A DNA stretch of 64,000 bases from Rhizobium sp. Root482 (GTDB lineage Bacteria > Pseudomonadota > Alphaproteobacteria > Rhizobiales > Rhizobiaceae): contig NZ_LMFA01000001.1 in the NCBI RefSeq assembly GCF_001426565.1, positions 581,287 through 645,286 on the forward strand, read 5' to 3'. A program made the translations under genes and the position numbers. The notes below the pieces were generated by a model that was given only the letters and a program-made list of their open reading frames with translations, was not told where the DNA came from and ran no database searches. Below, piece after piece: positions 1 through 8,426 of this stretch (position 1 is its first letter; each line of letters starts with the position of its first letter).

Positions 1-505
1 GGGCAATCATGCCGTAGAGTACGAGAACGATACTCGGCGGAATGAGGATGCCGAGCGTCGAACCGCCCTGCACCACGCCGGTCGTCATCACCTTGTCGTA
101 GCCGCGGCGCAGCAGTTCCGGCAGCGCGATGGTTGCGCCGATGGCCATGCCGGCGACGGACAGGCCGTTCATGGCCGAGATAAGCACCATGAGGCCGATC
201 GTGCCAAGCGCAAGACCGCCATTGATCGGGCCCATCCAGACGTGGAAAGCCTTGTAGAGGTCTTCGGCGATGCCGGATTCCGACAGCATGTAACCCATGA
301 AAATGAACATGGGCACCGTCAGCATTGGATACCATTTGACGAGCTTCATTGCGGAGGCAAAGCCCATCTCGGACCCGCCCGTGCCCCATAGCAGATAGGC
401 CGCCACAACGCCGACAAAACCGATGACGGCAAAGACGCGCTGCCCCGTGAGCAGCAGCACCATCATGGCGGCGAACATCGTGATGGCGATGAATTCATAA
501 CTCAT
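1..505 (-). CDS. dctM: TRAP transporter large permease DctM (3' part missing)
   Basis: Large membrane subunit of a tripartite ATP-independent periplasmic (TRAP) transporter, which carries the substrate across the inner membrane using an ion gradient. The translated N-terminal part (about 168 residues; the rest lies beyond the window edge) begins MSYEFIAITMF and is a run of hydrophobic segments. It includes the family-typical GLSVAGMAIGATIALPELLRRGYD and GGSTLGILIPPS regions (quoted in pieces: AIGATIALPEL, GGSTLGILIPPS). The start ATG overlaps the stop of dctQ by four bases (ATGA), so the two are translationally coupled. The substrate cannot be told from the sequence. No DctP binding protein is seen here; it may lie past the edge. 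Confidence 0.9.
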   Translation of the reverse strand, partial: MSYEFIAITMFAAMMVLLLTGQRVFAVIGFVGVVAAYLLWGTGGSEMGFASAMKLVKWYPMLTVPMFIFMGYMLSESGIAEDLYKAFHVWMGPINGGLALGTIGLMVLISAMNGLSVAGMAIGATIALPELLRRGYDKVMTTGVVQGGSTLGILIPPSIVLVLYGMIA

Positions 506-1011
506 GCGATAGGCCTTCCCCGCAATTCAGCGATATCCTTGAAGAGCGACGAACTGGCCTGCGCCAGCATCATCACGACGCCGAAGGTCATGACGATCTT
601 GATCGGCGCCATGTAGGGTGCCCAGGCGGAGAAACTCTTTTCTTTGTAGGCGATGGCGTAGGCCGTGCTGCTAATGCCGCCATACAGCATGAAGCCGAGG
701 AACACGATCAGCGCGATCGCCGTGACGAGGTCGAAAGCCGCCCGTCTGCGCAGCGACCATGACCCGTAGAACAGGTCCATGCGCACATGGTCGCTCGTCT
801 GCATGGCAAAGGCTCCGCCCAGCATATAGTAGGCGGCCATGGTGAACTGCGCCGATTCCAGCGTCCAGTTCGCCGGCAGGTGGAACGCCTTCGAGACGGA
901 AGAATAAAGCAGGATCGCGAACATCGCGAAAATCAGATACATCGCGAAAAGGCCGACACGCCGATTGAACCCGTCGACGGCCCTCACATAGGATTTTATG
1001 AAATCAGGCAT
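502..1011 (-). CDS. dctQ: TRAP transporter small permease DctQ
   Basis: Small four-helix membrane subunit of a TRAP transporter, 169 residues, the usual length. Hydrophobic segments fall near residues 18-38, 55-70, 90-110 and 130-155. The partner DctM follows with a 4-bp overlap. A GGGAGG sequence lies about ten bases upstream of the chosen ATG. Upstream on the same strand, 138 bp away, is an N-formylglutamate amidohydrolase-like gene, which suggests that the transporter brings in an acylated amino acid or related organic acid; this is inference from context only. Confidence 0.9.
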   Translation of the reverse strand: MPDFIKSYVRAVDGFNRRVGLFAMYLIFAMFAILLYSSVSKAFHLPANWTLESAQFTMAAYYMLGGAFAMQTSDHVRMDLFYGSWSLRRRAAFDLVTAIALIVFLGFMLYGGISSTAYAIAYKEKSFSAWAPYMAPIKIVMTFGVVMMLAQASSSLFKDIAELRGRPIA

Positions 1012-1149
1012 CTACCCGGACCTCCCGTACCGGGCATATTCAGTTCGTGGAAAAACCTCCTGGCAGATAAGCCGGTCCATCTGTTTTCTCCTCCCCGTTC
1101 GAGAATTGAACCCTGTCTTTCGCGGACATGCCGCTCCCCTTTTCGAGTC

Positions 1150-1926
1150 TTATTTTTGCGCCTTGGCGAGATCCGCAATGCTTTTCAGCAGCAAATCCGC
1201 CAGGTAGTCGGCCATGACCCTTTGGCCGACCTCGTCCTTTACGAGATCGTTGCGGATCTCGATCATCACGTTGAACTGCCCGGTTCTGATGCCGTGCTCG
1301 ATCAGTGTATGCGTCACCCCGTCGGTCGGGCCGTAAGGCTCGTTGCGGCGAATGTCGTAGCGCCCGTCCGCGACGCCATGCGCCAGCATCCGGTCGGCCA
1401 GTCTCTTGTCCGTGTCATGCAGGATACCGACTTCCACGGGGCGGGCAACGCCGTGATAGACCGGCGTGAAGCTGTGAACCGTCACAAGCACGCAGGGCCG
1501 GCCGGCTTTCCGGCGCCCGGCTACAAAAGCCGCAAGCGCATCCCGGAACGGAAAATACAAAGCTTCGGCCCGCGCCTGCCGCTCCTCCGGCGAAATGTCG
1601 GCATTGCCAGGAATGGAAAATATTTCACTGACCGCCGGCATCGCGGCCTCGGCTTCCGGCGGACGATTGCAGTCATAGACAAGCCGCGAAAATCGCTGGT
1701 GGATCAGGGCCGCATCGAGCCGTTCGGACAGCAGCCGCGCCACGGCCAGCGCTCCCGGATCCCAGGCGATATGGCTTTCAAGGATGTCCGGGGAAAGCCC
1801 CATCGTTCCGAAGCGCGACGGCAGCCGGCGCGACGCATGCTCGCACACCAGAAGGACAGGCCCCTGCCCATCCTCATTCTCCCAGGCGACCGGATCGCCA
1901 TCAGCCAGCGTCAGAATTTGCAGCAC
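1150..1926 (-). CDS. N-formylglutamate amidohydrolase family protein
   Basis: Predicted cytoplasmic metal-dependent hydrolase of the N-formylglutamate amidohydrolase (FGase/HutG2) family, 258 residues. Family members release formate from N-formyl-L-glutamate at the end of histidine breakdown, but many rhizobial paralogues have unknown substrates. Visible family signatures are VCEHASRRLP near residue 28, HIAWDPGA near 52, VYDCNRP near 84 and the VTVHSFTPV segment near 148. The start is GTG. No other histidine-utilisation (hut) genes are nearby. The downstream neighbours on this strand are the TRAP permeases, so the enzyme may act on the imported compound. Confidence 0.85.
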   Translation of the reverse strand: MLQILTLADGDPVAWENEDGQGPVLLVCEHASRRLPSRFGTMGLSPDILESHIAWDPGALAVARLLSERLDAALIHQRFSRLVYDCNRPPEAEAAMPAVSEIFSIPGNADISPEERQARAEALYFPFRDALAAFVAGRRKAGRPCVLVTVHSFTPVYHGVARPVEVGILHDTDKRLADRMLAHGVADGRYDIRRNEPYGPTDGVTHTLIEHGIRTGQFNVMIEIRNDLVKDEVGQRVMADYLADLLLKSIADLAKAQK

Positions 1927-1960
1927 CCGGCGTCCCCAAAACTTGCCAGATTGTTAATTC

Positions 1961-1976
1961 TGAAGAGAATTCTTCA
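1961..1976. promoter_or_regulatory. Inverted repeat, candidate RpiR operator
   Basis: TGAAGA-GAAT-TCTTCA, a 6-bp inverted repeat with a four-base spacer in the divergent intergenic region between the N-formylglutamate amidohydrolase gene and the rpiR-type gene. RpiR-family regulators often bind TGAA...TTCA dyads, so autoregulation and control of the divergent TRAP genes is plausible. This is one short site read by eye. Confidence 0.4.
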
Positions 1977-2027
1977 CCATCACGCGTCTGTCAACCGGAA
2001 TCTGAAACGATCTCTTCAAAAAATCAA

Positions 2028-2975
2028 TTGACTCGAATTGTGACAGCGATGTTTACTCTGTCACAAAGCCGGCAGAGACCGGCCAGGGGACCGGATTTGA
2101 CAAGCTCTACAGGCGCCATGACGGTGTCGGATGTGATCAACGCCCATTTTACCGTGCTCACCCGCGCGGAAAGGCAATTGGCGGAGACACTTCTCGACAA
2201 TTACCCGGTTTCCGGGCTCGGCAGCATCACCACTGTCGCCGAGAACGCCGGCGTTTCGACGCCGACAGTTGCCCGCATGGTCCAGAAGCTCGGTTTTCGC
2301 GGCTTCCCCGATTTCCAGTCACACCTACGCCAGGAACTGGAAGCGACGATTTCCAATCCCATCAACAAGCATGATCGCTGGGCTGCCAACGCGCCGGGCA
2401 CGCATATTCTCAACCGCTTCGCCGACGCCACGATCAACAATCTGCGCGCAACCCTGGCACAGCTGGAAACGGCGGAATTCGACGGAGCGGCGGCGATGAT
2501 CGCCGATCCCAGGCGCAACATCTATCTGGTCGGTGGTCGTATCACCCGCGCGCTAGCCGATTATTTCTTCACCCATCTGCAGGTCGTCCGCTCCGGCGTT
2601 ACCCAAGTCGCCGCCAATTCCAGTTCCTGGCCACACTACGTGCTGGACATGAAAAAGGGCGACGTCCTGATCATCTTCGACATCCGCCGCTATGAGCAGG
2701 AAATGGAAACCTTGGCGCGTACCGCCCGCGGGCGGGGCGTCGAGATCATCCTTTTCACCGACCAGTGGAGTTCACCCGTCGCCAAATCGGCGCGCCGCGT
2801 CTTTCGCATCCAGATCGAGGCGCCCTCCGCCTGGGATAGTTCGGTCGTCACCCTGTTTGCTGTCGAGGCACTGATCGAAGCCGTGCAAAGCACCATCTGG
2901 ACCGAAACACACGACCGCATGAAAATGCTCGAAGGGCTGTTCGATTCAACAAAGCTTTTTCGAAAGCCGGCTTAG
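2028..2975 (+). CDS. RpiR/MurR family transcriptional regulator
   Basis: DNA-binding regulator of the RpiR family, up to 315 residues. The N-terminal HTH_6 domain (about residues 30-110) contains SITTVAENAGVSTPTVARMV. The C-terminal SIS sugar-phosphate-binding domain (about 135-280) contains IYLVGGRITRALADYFFTHL. The first 30 residues are poorly conserved-looking, so translation may really begin at the ATG at 2049 or at 2118 (MTVSDVINAHF). Members usually sense a phosphorylated sugar or a catabolic intermediate. It sits between the divergent TRAP/amidohydrolase genes and an ABC importer and could control either. Confidence 0.85.
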   Translation: MTRIVTAMFTLSQSRQRPARGPDLTSSTGAMTVSDVINAHFTVLTRAERQLAETLLDNYPVSGLGSITTVAENAGVSTPTVARMVQKLGFRGFPDFQSHLRQELEATISNPINKHDRWAANAPGTHILNRFADATINNLRATLAQLETAEFDGAAAMIADPRRNIYLVGGRITRALADYFFTHLQVVRSGVTQVAANSSSWPHYVLDMKKGDVLIIFDIRRYEQEMETLARTARGRGVEIILFTDQWSSPVAKSARRVFRIQIEAPSAWDSSVVTLFAVEALIEAVQSTIWTETHDRMKMLEGLFDSTKLFRKPA

Positions 2976-3211
2976 GAGGAGCACGGCAGGAGATATTGCA
3001 TCGGTAGTTGCCAACAGCATTCCAAGGCATGGAGGTTCAGGGACGCAATGTTTGTCCCACATCGTATCGGAATGAAATTTTTGAAATGAAATTAATATGT
3101 TCCGGATGCGGCCCATAGGCCGCGAAGGAAACATCGATCGTCACATTAGCTTCATCGGACCCCAGTATCAGCTTCGACCGAAACTGACTGAAACACCCAA
3201 AGGAGAAGACA

Positions 3212-4318
3212 ATGACTTTACATTTGCGCCGCCTGCTCTCGCTCTCGACCGCCATGGTGATGGCTTCGAGCGCCGTTGCCTTTGCCGAGCCCAGCGCCGA
3301 ACTCGTGGCCGCGGCCAAGGCCGAAGGCAAGCTGACCACCATCGCCCTGCCGCATAGCTGGTGCGGCTATGGCGACGTCATCGCCGGCTTCAAGGCGAAA
3401 TATCCCGAGATCCAGGTCAACGAACTGAACCCGGACGCCGGTTCGGGCGACGAGATCGAGGCCATCAAGGCCAACAAGGGCAATACCGGCGACCAGGCGC
3501 CCGACGTCATCGACGTCGGCCTGTCCTTCGGCCCGTCCTCCAAGGCCGAAGGCCTGATTCAGCCCTACAAGGTCGAAACCTGGGATTCGATCCCGGACAG
3601 TGCCAAGGATGCCGATGGCCACTGGTACGGCGATTATTACGGCGTTCTCTCCTTCATCGTGAACACCGACATCATCAAGGAAGTGCCGAAGGACTGGAAA
3701 GACCTGACCAAGGCCGACTATGCCAACGCCGTCGCGCTCGCCGGCGACCCGCGCACCTCCAACCAGGCCGTGCAGGCCGCCTATGCCGCCGGCCTTGCCG
3801 CCGGTGAAACGGATGCGACCAAGGCCGGCGAAGCAGGCCTTGCGTTGTTTTCCGAGATCAACAAGGCCGGTAACTTCGTTCCGGTCATCGGCAAGTCCGC
3901 TTCGCTTGCCCAGGGCTCGACCCCGATCGTCGTCGCCTGGGACTATAACGGCCTTTCCTGGCGCGACACGCTGGCCGGCAACCCGCCGCTCGAAGTCGTC
4001 GTTCCGGAAACGGGCGTCGTCGCCGGCGTCTATGTGCAGGCGATCTCCGCTTTCGCTCCGCATCCGAACGCCGCCAAGCTCTGGATGGAATATCTCTATT
4101 CGGACGAAGGCCAGCTCGGTTACCTGAAGGGCTATTGCCACCCGATCCGCTTCAACGATCTCGTGAAGAACGGCAAGGTTCCGCAGGAAATGCTCGACAA
4201 GCTGCCGCCGGCAGCGGCCTATGAAAAGGCTGTCTTCCCGACGCTCGAGGAGCAGGAAGCCGGCAAGGCCGTGATCACTACAAAATGGGACAGCGTCGTC
4301 GGCGCCAACGTCCAGTAA
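3212..4318 (+). CDS. ABC transporter periplasmic substrate-binding protein
   Basis: Extracellular solute-binding protein of the iron/spermidine/putrescine-like class (COG1840/COG0687 type), 368 residues. A Sec signal peptide covers about residues 1-26 (hydrophobic core, then AFAEP). It starts after AAAGGAGAAG about seven bases upstream of the ATG. It is the first gene of an importer with two permeases and an ATPase on the same strand. The ligand is not evident; there is no clear metal-ligand pattern, and an organic cation or phosphonate-like ligand is as likely as iron. The 236 bp upstream are AT-rich for this genome and hold TGAAAT repeats near 3072-3092 that could be a regulator site. Confidence 0.85.
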   Translation: MTLHLRRLLSLSTAMVMASSAVAFAEPSAELVAAAKAEGKLTTIALPHSWCGYGDVIAGFKAKYPEIQVNELNPDAGSGDEIEAIKANKGNTGDQAPDVIDVGLSFGPSSKAEGLIQPYKVETWDSIPDSAKDADGHWYGDYYGVLSFIVNTDIIKEVPKDWKDLTKADYANAVALAGDPRTSNQAVQAAYAAGLAAGETDATKAGEAGLALFSEINKAGNFVPVIGKSASLAQGSTPIVVAWDYNGLSWRDTLAGNPPLEVVVPETGVVAGVYVQAISAFAPHPNAAKLWMEYLYSDEGQLGYLKGYCHPIRFNDLVKNGKVPQEMLDKLPPAAAYEKAVFPTLEEQEAGKAVITTKWDSVVGANVQ

Positions 4319-4366
4319 GCCGGCCAAGCCCGGACGATCCCCGCCGAACGGTGGGGATCAGCTTCC

Positions 4367-4397
4367 GGCCTCGGTGCAACAGGTTTGCACCGAGGCC
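4367..4397 (+). other. Stable hairpin between binding-protein and permease genes
   Basis: Perfect 13-bp stem (GGCCTCGGTGCAA with its complement) and a five-base loop, with no T-run, in the 128-bp gap after the binding-protein gene. A second, weaker hairpin (GATCCCC/GGGGATC) precedes it at about 4336-4359. Such elements commonly protect the upstream message so that the binding protein is made in excess over the permeases. Confidence 0.55.
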
Positions 4398-4446
4398 TTG
4401 TCCGCATCCATTCGTTCAATGCCTCCAGTCGGGATAGCCGCCTTTC

Positions 4447-5316
4447 ATGAACACCGCAAACCTCATAGACCGCCGCAAGATCGTCGATTGGCTCGGCATC
4501 GCGCCGTTCATGATCTTTGCCTTCATGTTCCTGATCCTGCCGACGCTCTATCTCGTCACGGGCGCCTTCTTCAATCCGGCCGGCGAGTTCACCTTCAAGA
4601 ACATCGCCGATCTCGCCCATCCCACGATCCTCAGCGCCTACTGGATCAGCATCAAGGTTTCCGTCGCCTCTTCGCTGGGTGGCGCGGTGATCGGCTTCAT
4701 GCTCGCCTGGGCGGTGGTGCTGGGCGGACTGCCGTCCTGGATCCGGTCGGGGCTTTTGACCTTCTCGGGTGTCGCCTCGAACTTCGCCGGCGTGCCGCTT
4801 GCCTTCGCCTTCATCGCCACGCTCGGGCGCACCGGCCTGGTGACGCTGCTGCTGCGAGAATGGTTCGGCTTCAATCTCTACGGCACCGGCTTCAACCTCC
4901 TGTCCTTCCTCGGACTGACCATCACCTACATGTTCTTCCAGATTCCGCTGATGGTGCTGATCCTGACGCCGGCGCTCGACGGGCTGAAGAAGGAATGGCG
5001 CGAGGCTTCCGAGATCCTCGGCGCTTCCACCTGGCAATACTGGCGGATGATCGGCCTGCCGATCCTGTGGCCGAGCCTGATGGGCACGACGCTGCTGTTG
5101 TTCGCCAATGCCTTCGGCGCCATCGCCACGGCCTATGCGCTGACCGGTTCCTCGCTCAATATCGTGCCCATTCTTCTCTATGCGCAGATCCGCGGCGACG
5201 TCCTGCACAATCCCAATCTCGGCTATGCGCTGGCACTCGGCATGATCGTCATCACCGGCCTGTCAAACGTGCTCTATATCTGGCTGCGCTCGCGCGCCGA
5301 ACGGTGGCAGAAATGA
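4447..5316 (+). CDS. ABC transporter permease (first)
   Basis: Inner-membrane permease of the binding-protein-dependent family, 289 residues, with about six hydrophobic segments. The cytoplasmic EAA loop is visible as EWREASEILGASTWQYWRMIGLPIL near residues 181-205 (shortened here to EASEILGASTWQ). It ends by overlapping the next permease start by four bases. It forms the channel with the second permease and is powered by the ATPase at 6115. Confidence 0.88.
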   Translation: MNTANLIDRRKIVDWLGIAPFMIFAFMFLILPTLYLVTGAFFNPAGEFTFKNIADLAHPTILSAYWISIKVSVASSLGGAVIGFMLAWAVVLGGLPSWIRSGLLTFSGVASNFAGVPLAFAFIATLGRTGLVTLLLREWFGFNLYGTGFNLLSFLGLTITYMFFQIPLMVLILTPALDGLKKEWREASEILGASTWQYWRMIGLPILWPSLMGTTLLLFANAFGAIATAYALTGSSLNIVPILLYAQIRGDVLHNPNLGYALALGMIVITGLSNVLYIWLRSRAERWQK

Positions 5317-6101
5317 AGACGAACCGCCTTCTCGCCTGGGTCGCTATCGCCATCGGCGTCGTTTATTTCATCGTGCCGCTGATCGGCACCTTCGAATTTT
5401 CGCTGCGCATGCGGCGCGGCGAATATTCCTTCGATGCCTACCAGTCGGTGTTCTCCGACATGCAGTTCCGGGCGACTTTCGGTTATTCCATGCTGATGGC
5501 GTTTTTCACCATCATCTTCGGCATCCTGCTGGTCGTACCCACCGCCTACTGGGTCCGCCTGCGCCTGCCGCAGATCCGGCCGGTCGTCGAGTTTATCACG
5601 CTTTTGCCGCTGGTCATTCCGGCGATCGTCATCGTCTTCGGCTATCTGCGGCTCTACAATTCCTCATCCTTCATACCGCTGACCAATTCGACCAGCGGCA
5701 CCAATGCCCTCCTGATGCTCTCCTACATCACCCTCTCCCTCCCCTATATGTATCGCGCGATCGATACAGCCATGCGGTCGATCGACGTGGCGACCTTGAC
5801 GGAGGCGGCAGAAAGCCTGGGCGCCAGATGGCCGACCATCATGTTCCGCTGCATCTTCCCGAATGTCATGAGCGGCGTTCTCTCGGGCGCCTTCATCACC
5901 TTCGCTATCGTCATGGGTGAGTTCACCATGGCAGCGCTGCTTAACCGTCCGGCCTTCGGCCCCTACCTGCAACTGGTCGGCGCCAACAAGGCCTATGAAC
6001 CATCCGCGCTTGCAATCATCGCCTTTGCCATCACCTGGTTGAGCATGGGTCTGCTTCAGCTCGTCTCCCGCCTCCAGAAAACCGCGCCGCGCAAGGCCTG
6101 A
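5313..6101 (+). CDS. ABC transporter permease (second)
   Basis: Second inner-membrane permease, 262 residues. The start ATG lies within the ATGA overlap with the upstream permease stop; a longer reading frame exists upstream but would run through the first permease and is not real. Hydrophobic segments span the protein, and the EAA loop reads LTEAAESLGARWPTIMFRCI near residue 165. It is 13 bp from the ATPase gene. Confidence 0.88.
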   Translation: MKTNRLLAWVAIAIGVVYFIVPLIGTFEFSLRMRRGEYSFDAYQSVFSDMQFRATFGYSMLMAFFTIIFGILLVVPTAYWVRLRLPQIRPVVEFITLLPLVIPAIVIVFGYLRLYNSSSFIPLTNSTSGTNALLMLSYITLSLPYMYRAIDTAMRSIDVATLTEAAESLGARWPTIMFRCIFPNVMSGVLSGAFITFAIVMGEFTMAALLNRPAFGPYLQLVGANKAYEPSALAIIAFAITWLSMGLLQLVSRLQKTAPRKA

Positions 6102-6114
6102 GGATTTTACTGCC

Positions 6115-7176
6115 ATGACGTTCCTGACACTGAGCAAAATCCAGAAATCCTTCGGCGCGGTCCAGGTCGTCCGCGACTTCGACATGACGATCGAGAAAGG
6201 CGAATTCGTCTCCTTCCTCGGACCGTCGGGTTGCGGCAAGACGACGGTACTGCGCATGATCGCGGGCTTCGAGAGCCCCAGCGGCGGCGAGATCAGCATC
6301 GACGGCAGGAGCCAGGCGAACCTCAAGCCGAACCAGCGCAATATCGGCATGGTCTTCCAGGCCTATGCGCTGTTCCCGAATATGAACGTGGCGGAAAATG
6401 TCGCCTTCGGCCTGAAGGTCGCCGGCAAGCCGAAGGCCGAGATCGATGCCCGCGTCAACGAGATGCTCGGTCTGATCAAGCTCGACCATCTCGCCGATCG
6501 CTACCCCTACCAGATGTCCGGCGGCCAGCAGCAGCGCGTGGCGCTGGCCCGCGCGCTCGCGCCCAAGCCGCAGGTGCTGCTCCTCGATGAGCCCCTATCG
6601 GCGCTGGATGCAAAGATCCGCGTGTCGCTGCGCGAGGAAATCCGGATGATCCAGCAGCAGCTCGGCATCACCACTGTCTTCGTGACCCACGACCAGGAAG
6701 AGGCGCTGTCGATCTCCGACCGCATCGTGGTGATGAACGGCGGCCGCGCCGACCAGATCGGATCGCCCTTCGAAATCTATAACAGGCCGGCGACGCGCTT
6801 CGTCGCTTCCTTCGTCGGCACGCTGAACCTCATCGAAGCGAAGGTGATCGATCCGGCCGCCAACCGGATCGCGATCGGCGATCAGGCCATCACGCTTCGC
6901 GAACCGCTCGGCGCCGTCAAGGCCGGCGACACGGTATCGCTCGCCCTCCGCCCGGAAGCGGGCTCGATCGCCGAAGGCGCCAAGGGCGACACGGCGCTGA
7001 CCGGAAAAGTCGTCTCCAGCAATTTTCTCGGCTCCGTCATCCGCACCCGCATGAAAGTCGGCGACGCGGTCATTTCCTTCGACATGTTCAATGCGCCGGG
7101 CCTCAGCCCGCCCGCCGTCGGTGAAACGGTGACGCTGCGCTTTACCGCCAGCGACCTTTTGATCATCCGCGAATAG
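6115..7176 (+). CDS. ABC transporter ATP-binding protein, PotA/FbpC-like
   Basis: ATPase of the importer, 353 residues. Walker A is GPSGCGKTT (about residues 36-44), the signature is MSGGQQQRVALARAL (about 133-147), Walker B is VLLLDEPLSALD (about 152-163), and the switch histidine lies in FVTHDQEEA. The last 110 residues form a TOBE_2 domain, typical of the spermidine/putrescine/iron/phosphonate class. It is the last gene of the operon. The ORF ends 169 bp before the convergent GlxA-type gene. Confidence 0.92.
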   Translation: MTFLTLSKIQKSFGAVQVVRDFDMTIEKGEFVSFLGPSGCGKTTVLRMIAGFESPSGGEISIDGRSQANLKPNQRNIGMVFQAYALFPNMNVAENVAFGLKVAGKPKAEIDARVNEMLGLIKLDHLADRYPYQMSGGQQQRVALARALAPKPQVLLLDEPLSALDAKIRVSLREEIRMIQQQLGITTVFVTHDQEEALSISDRIVVMNGGRADQIGSPFEIYNRPATRFVASFVGTLNLIEAKVIDPAANRIAIGDQAITLREPLGAVKAGDTVSLALRPEAGSIAEGAKGDTALTGKVVSSNFLGSVIRTRMKVGDAVISFDMFNAPGLSPPAVGETVTLRFTASDLLIIRE

Positions 7177-7344
7177 GATATGCGCCTGGCGCAGGCGGCG
7201 ATACGTCAAACGCCATTTGGGCCTGATGCTTGCCGTCGGGATTTCTCCTGATCGCAGGGTGAATCACTTTTTCCGGGACGCTTCGCAAGCGATTGATCGG
7301 ATTCACCAATCCGCCCCGCTGATTCATCACATGAAAGAGTTGAA

Positions 7345-8316
7345 TCAGTTCATCAACTTGAGCCGCCGGCGCGTCTCGCTCGGGCTTTCACGGTACTGGG
7401 CGCGGTAGCTGCGGGAAAAGGCGGAGGAGGAATTGAAACCGGTGGCGGCGGCGATATCGGCGAAGCCTGCCCGCGTTTCGATGACCTTCCGACGCGCCGC
7501 ATTGAGCCGGAGCGCAAGGTAATGCGCATGCGGCGTCACGCCCATGGATTCCTGGAACAGACCCTGCAGGTGCCGGGCGCTGACACCGGCGCGGCGGGCA
7601 AGACGGGCAAGCGTCAGCGGCGCATCGACGGTCTCCTCCATCAATTTGACGGCCGCGCCGACGCGGTTGTCGAGGATGCGCATATTTCCGATCGCCGGCA
7701 CCTGCAGCAGGTCGCCGCCCATGCGCTCCTGCTCGTAGATGAAAAGCCGCGACACTTCGAGCGCCAGCGAATAGCTGTGCTGCCGACGGATCAGTTCCAG
7801 CATCAGGTCGAGCGTCGGCAGCGAGCCGCCGGTGGTGATCCGCTTGCCGTCGATGACGAAGCGCTCGCGCACCATGGTGATCTGCGGATAGGCAGTGGCG
7901 AAATCTTCGAAATCCTCCCAATGGTTCGTTGCCCGATGATTGTCGAGAAGGCTGGCCTCTGCAAGAAGCCAGGCGCCCGCCTCTATGCCCGCCATGAGCT
8001 CGCGGTGTCGCGCGGTGCGGGAGAGGCTCATCCTCAACTGCGCGGTGGCATGAGCCTGCCAGTTATAGCTCGAAAGAACGAAGAGCGGCGCCGTTTCCTT
8101 CTGTGGCCGAAAGGCGCCGGCAACGGGTATGGGAATGCCGCTCTTCGTCTCGATGGCGCGGCCGTCGGGGCTGAAGATGGTCCAGTCGTAGAGCGTCCGC
8201 CCGGCGATCCGGTTTGCCGCCCGCAGGGGCTCGATGACCGAGGCGACCAGGATCAGATTGGTCTCCGGCAATATCAGCAGATCAAGATGGTGCGTTTCCG
8301 GCGGTTGATCCCGCAT
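7345..8316 (-). CDS. GlxA-type AraC family regulator of carnitine genes (CdhR-like)
   Basis: Transcription factor with an N-terminal DJ-1/PfpI-like domain (about residues 10-190) and a C-terminal AraC-type double HTH (about 220-320, including GVSARHLQGLFQESMGVTPH). The start at 8316 was chosen over the one at 8337 because GGAGGAG lies six bases upstream. The gene is divergent from the BKACE gene, with about 110 bp between them. In Pseudomonas and rhizobia the carnitine-responsive activator CdhR belongs to this same family and sits beside the carnitine dehydrogenase genes, so a carnitine-sensing activator is the best call. Confidence 0.8.
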   Translation of the reverse strand: MRDQPPETHHLDLLILPETNLILVASVIEPLRAANRIAGRTLYDWTIFSPDGRAIETKSGIPIPVAGAFRPQKETAPLFVLSSYNWQAHATAQLRMSLSRTARHRELMAGIEAGAWLLAEASLLDNHRATNHWEDFEDFATAYPQITMVRERFVIDGKRITTGGSLPTLDLMLELIRRQHSYSLALEVSRLFIYEQERMGGDLLQVPAIGNMRILDNRVGAAVKLMEETVDAPLTLARLARRAGVSARHLQGLFQESMGVTPHAHYLALRLNAARRKVIETRAGFADIAAATGFNSSSAFSRSYRAQYRESPSETRRRLKLMN

Positions 8317-8426
8317 GTCTCCTCCTGCTGCAAACAATTCCGATAATGTATAGAATAGAACCGAAAAGGAAAAGCAGTGCCTTCGTTCTTGATCCGTAAT
8401 GGCGAGAAGGAATGAGGGAGGATCTG

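Noticed and set aside
787-2031. Long plus-strand open frame (414 residues) opposite dctQ and the amidohydrolase gene
   Set aside because: It is antisense to two well-supported genes, has Arg/His/Pro-rich composition typical of shadow frames in GC-rich DNA, and shows no domain.
3071-3092. TGAAAT repeats upstream of the 3212 binding-protein gene as an RpiR site
   Set aside because: The words are in the same direction and do not match the dyad at 1961; too weak to list as a site.
7259-7345. Four GATTCA/TGAATC words, two forming a TGATTCA...TGAATCA inverted repeat, between the ABC ATPase and the GlxA-type gene
   Set aside because: The region is a convergent gene end, where an operator is unlikely; arms are short and there is no T-run.
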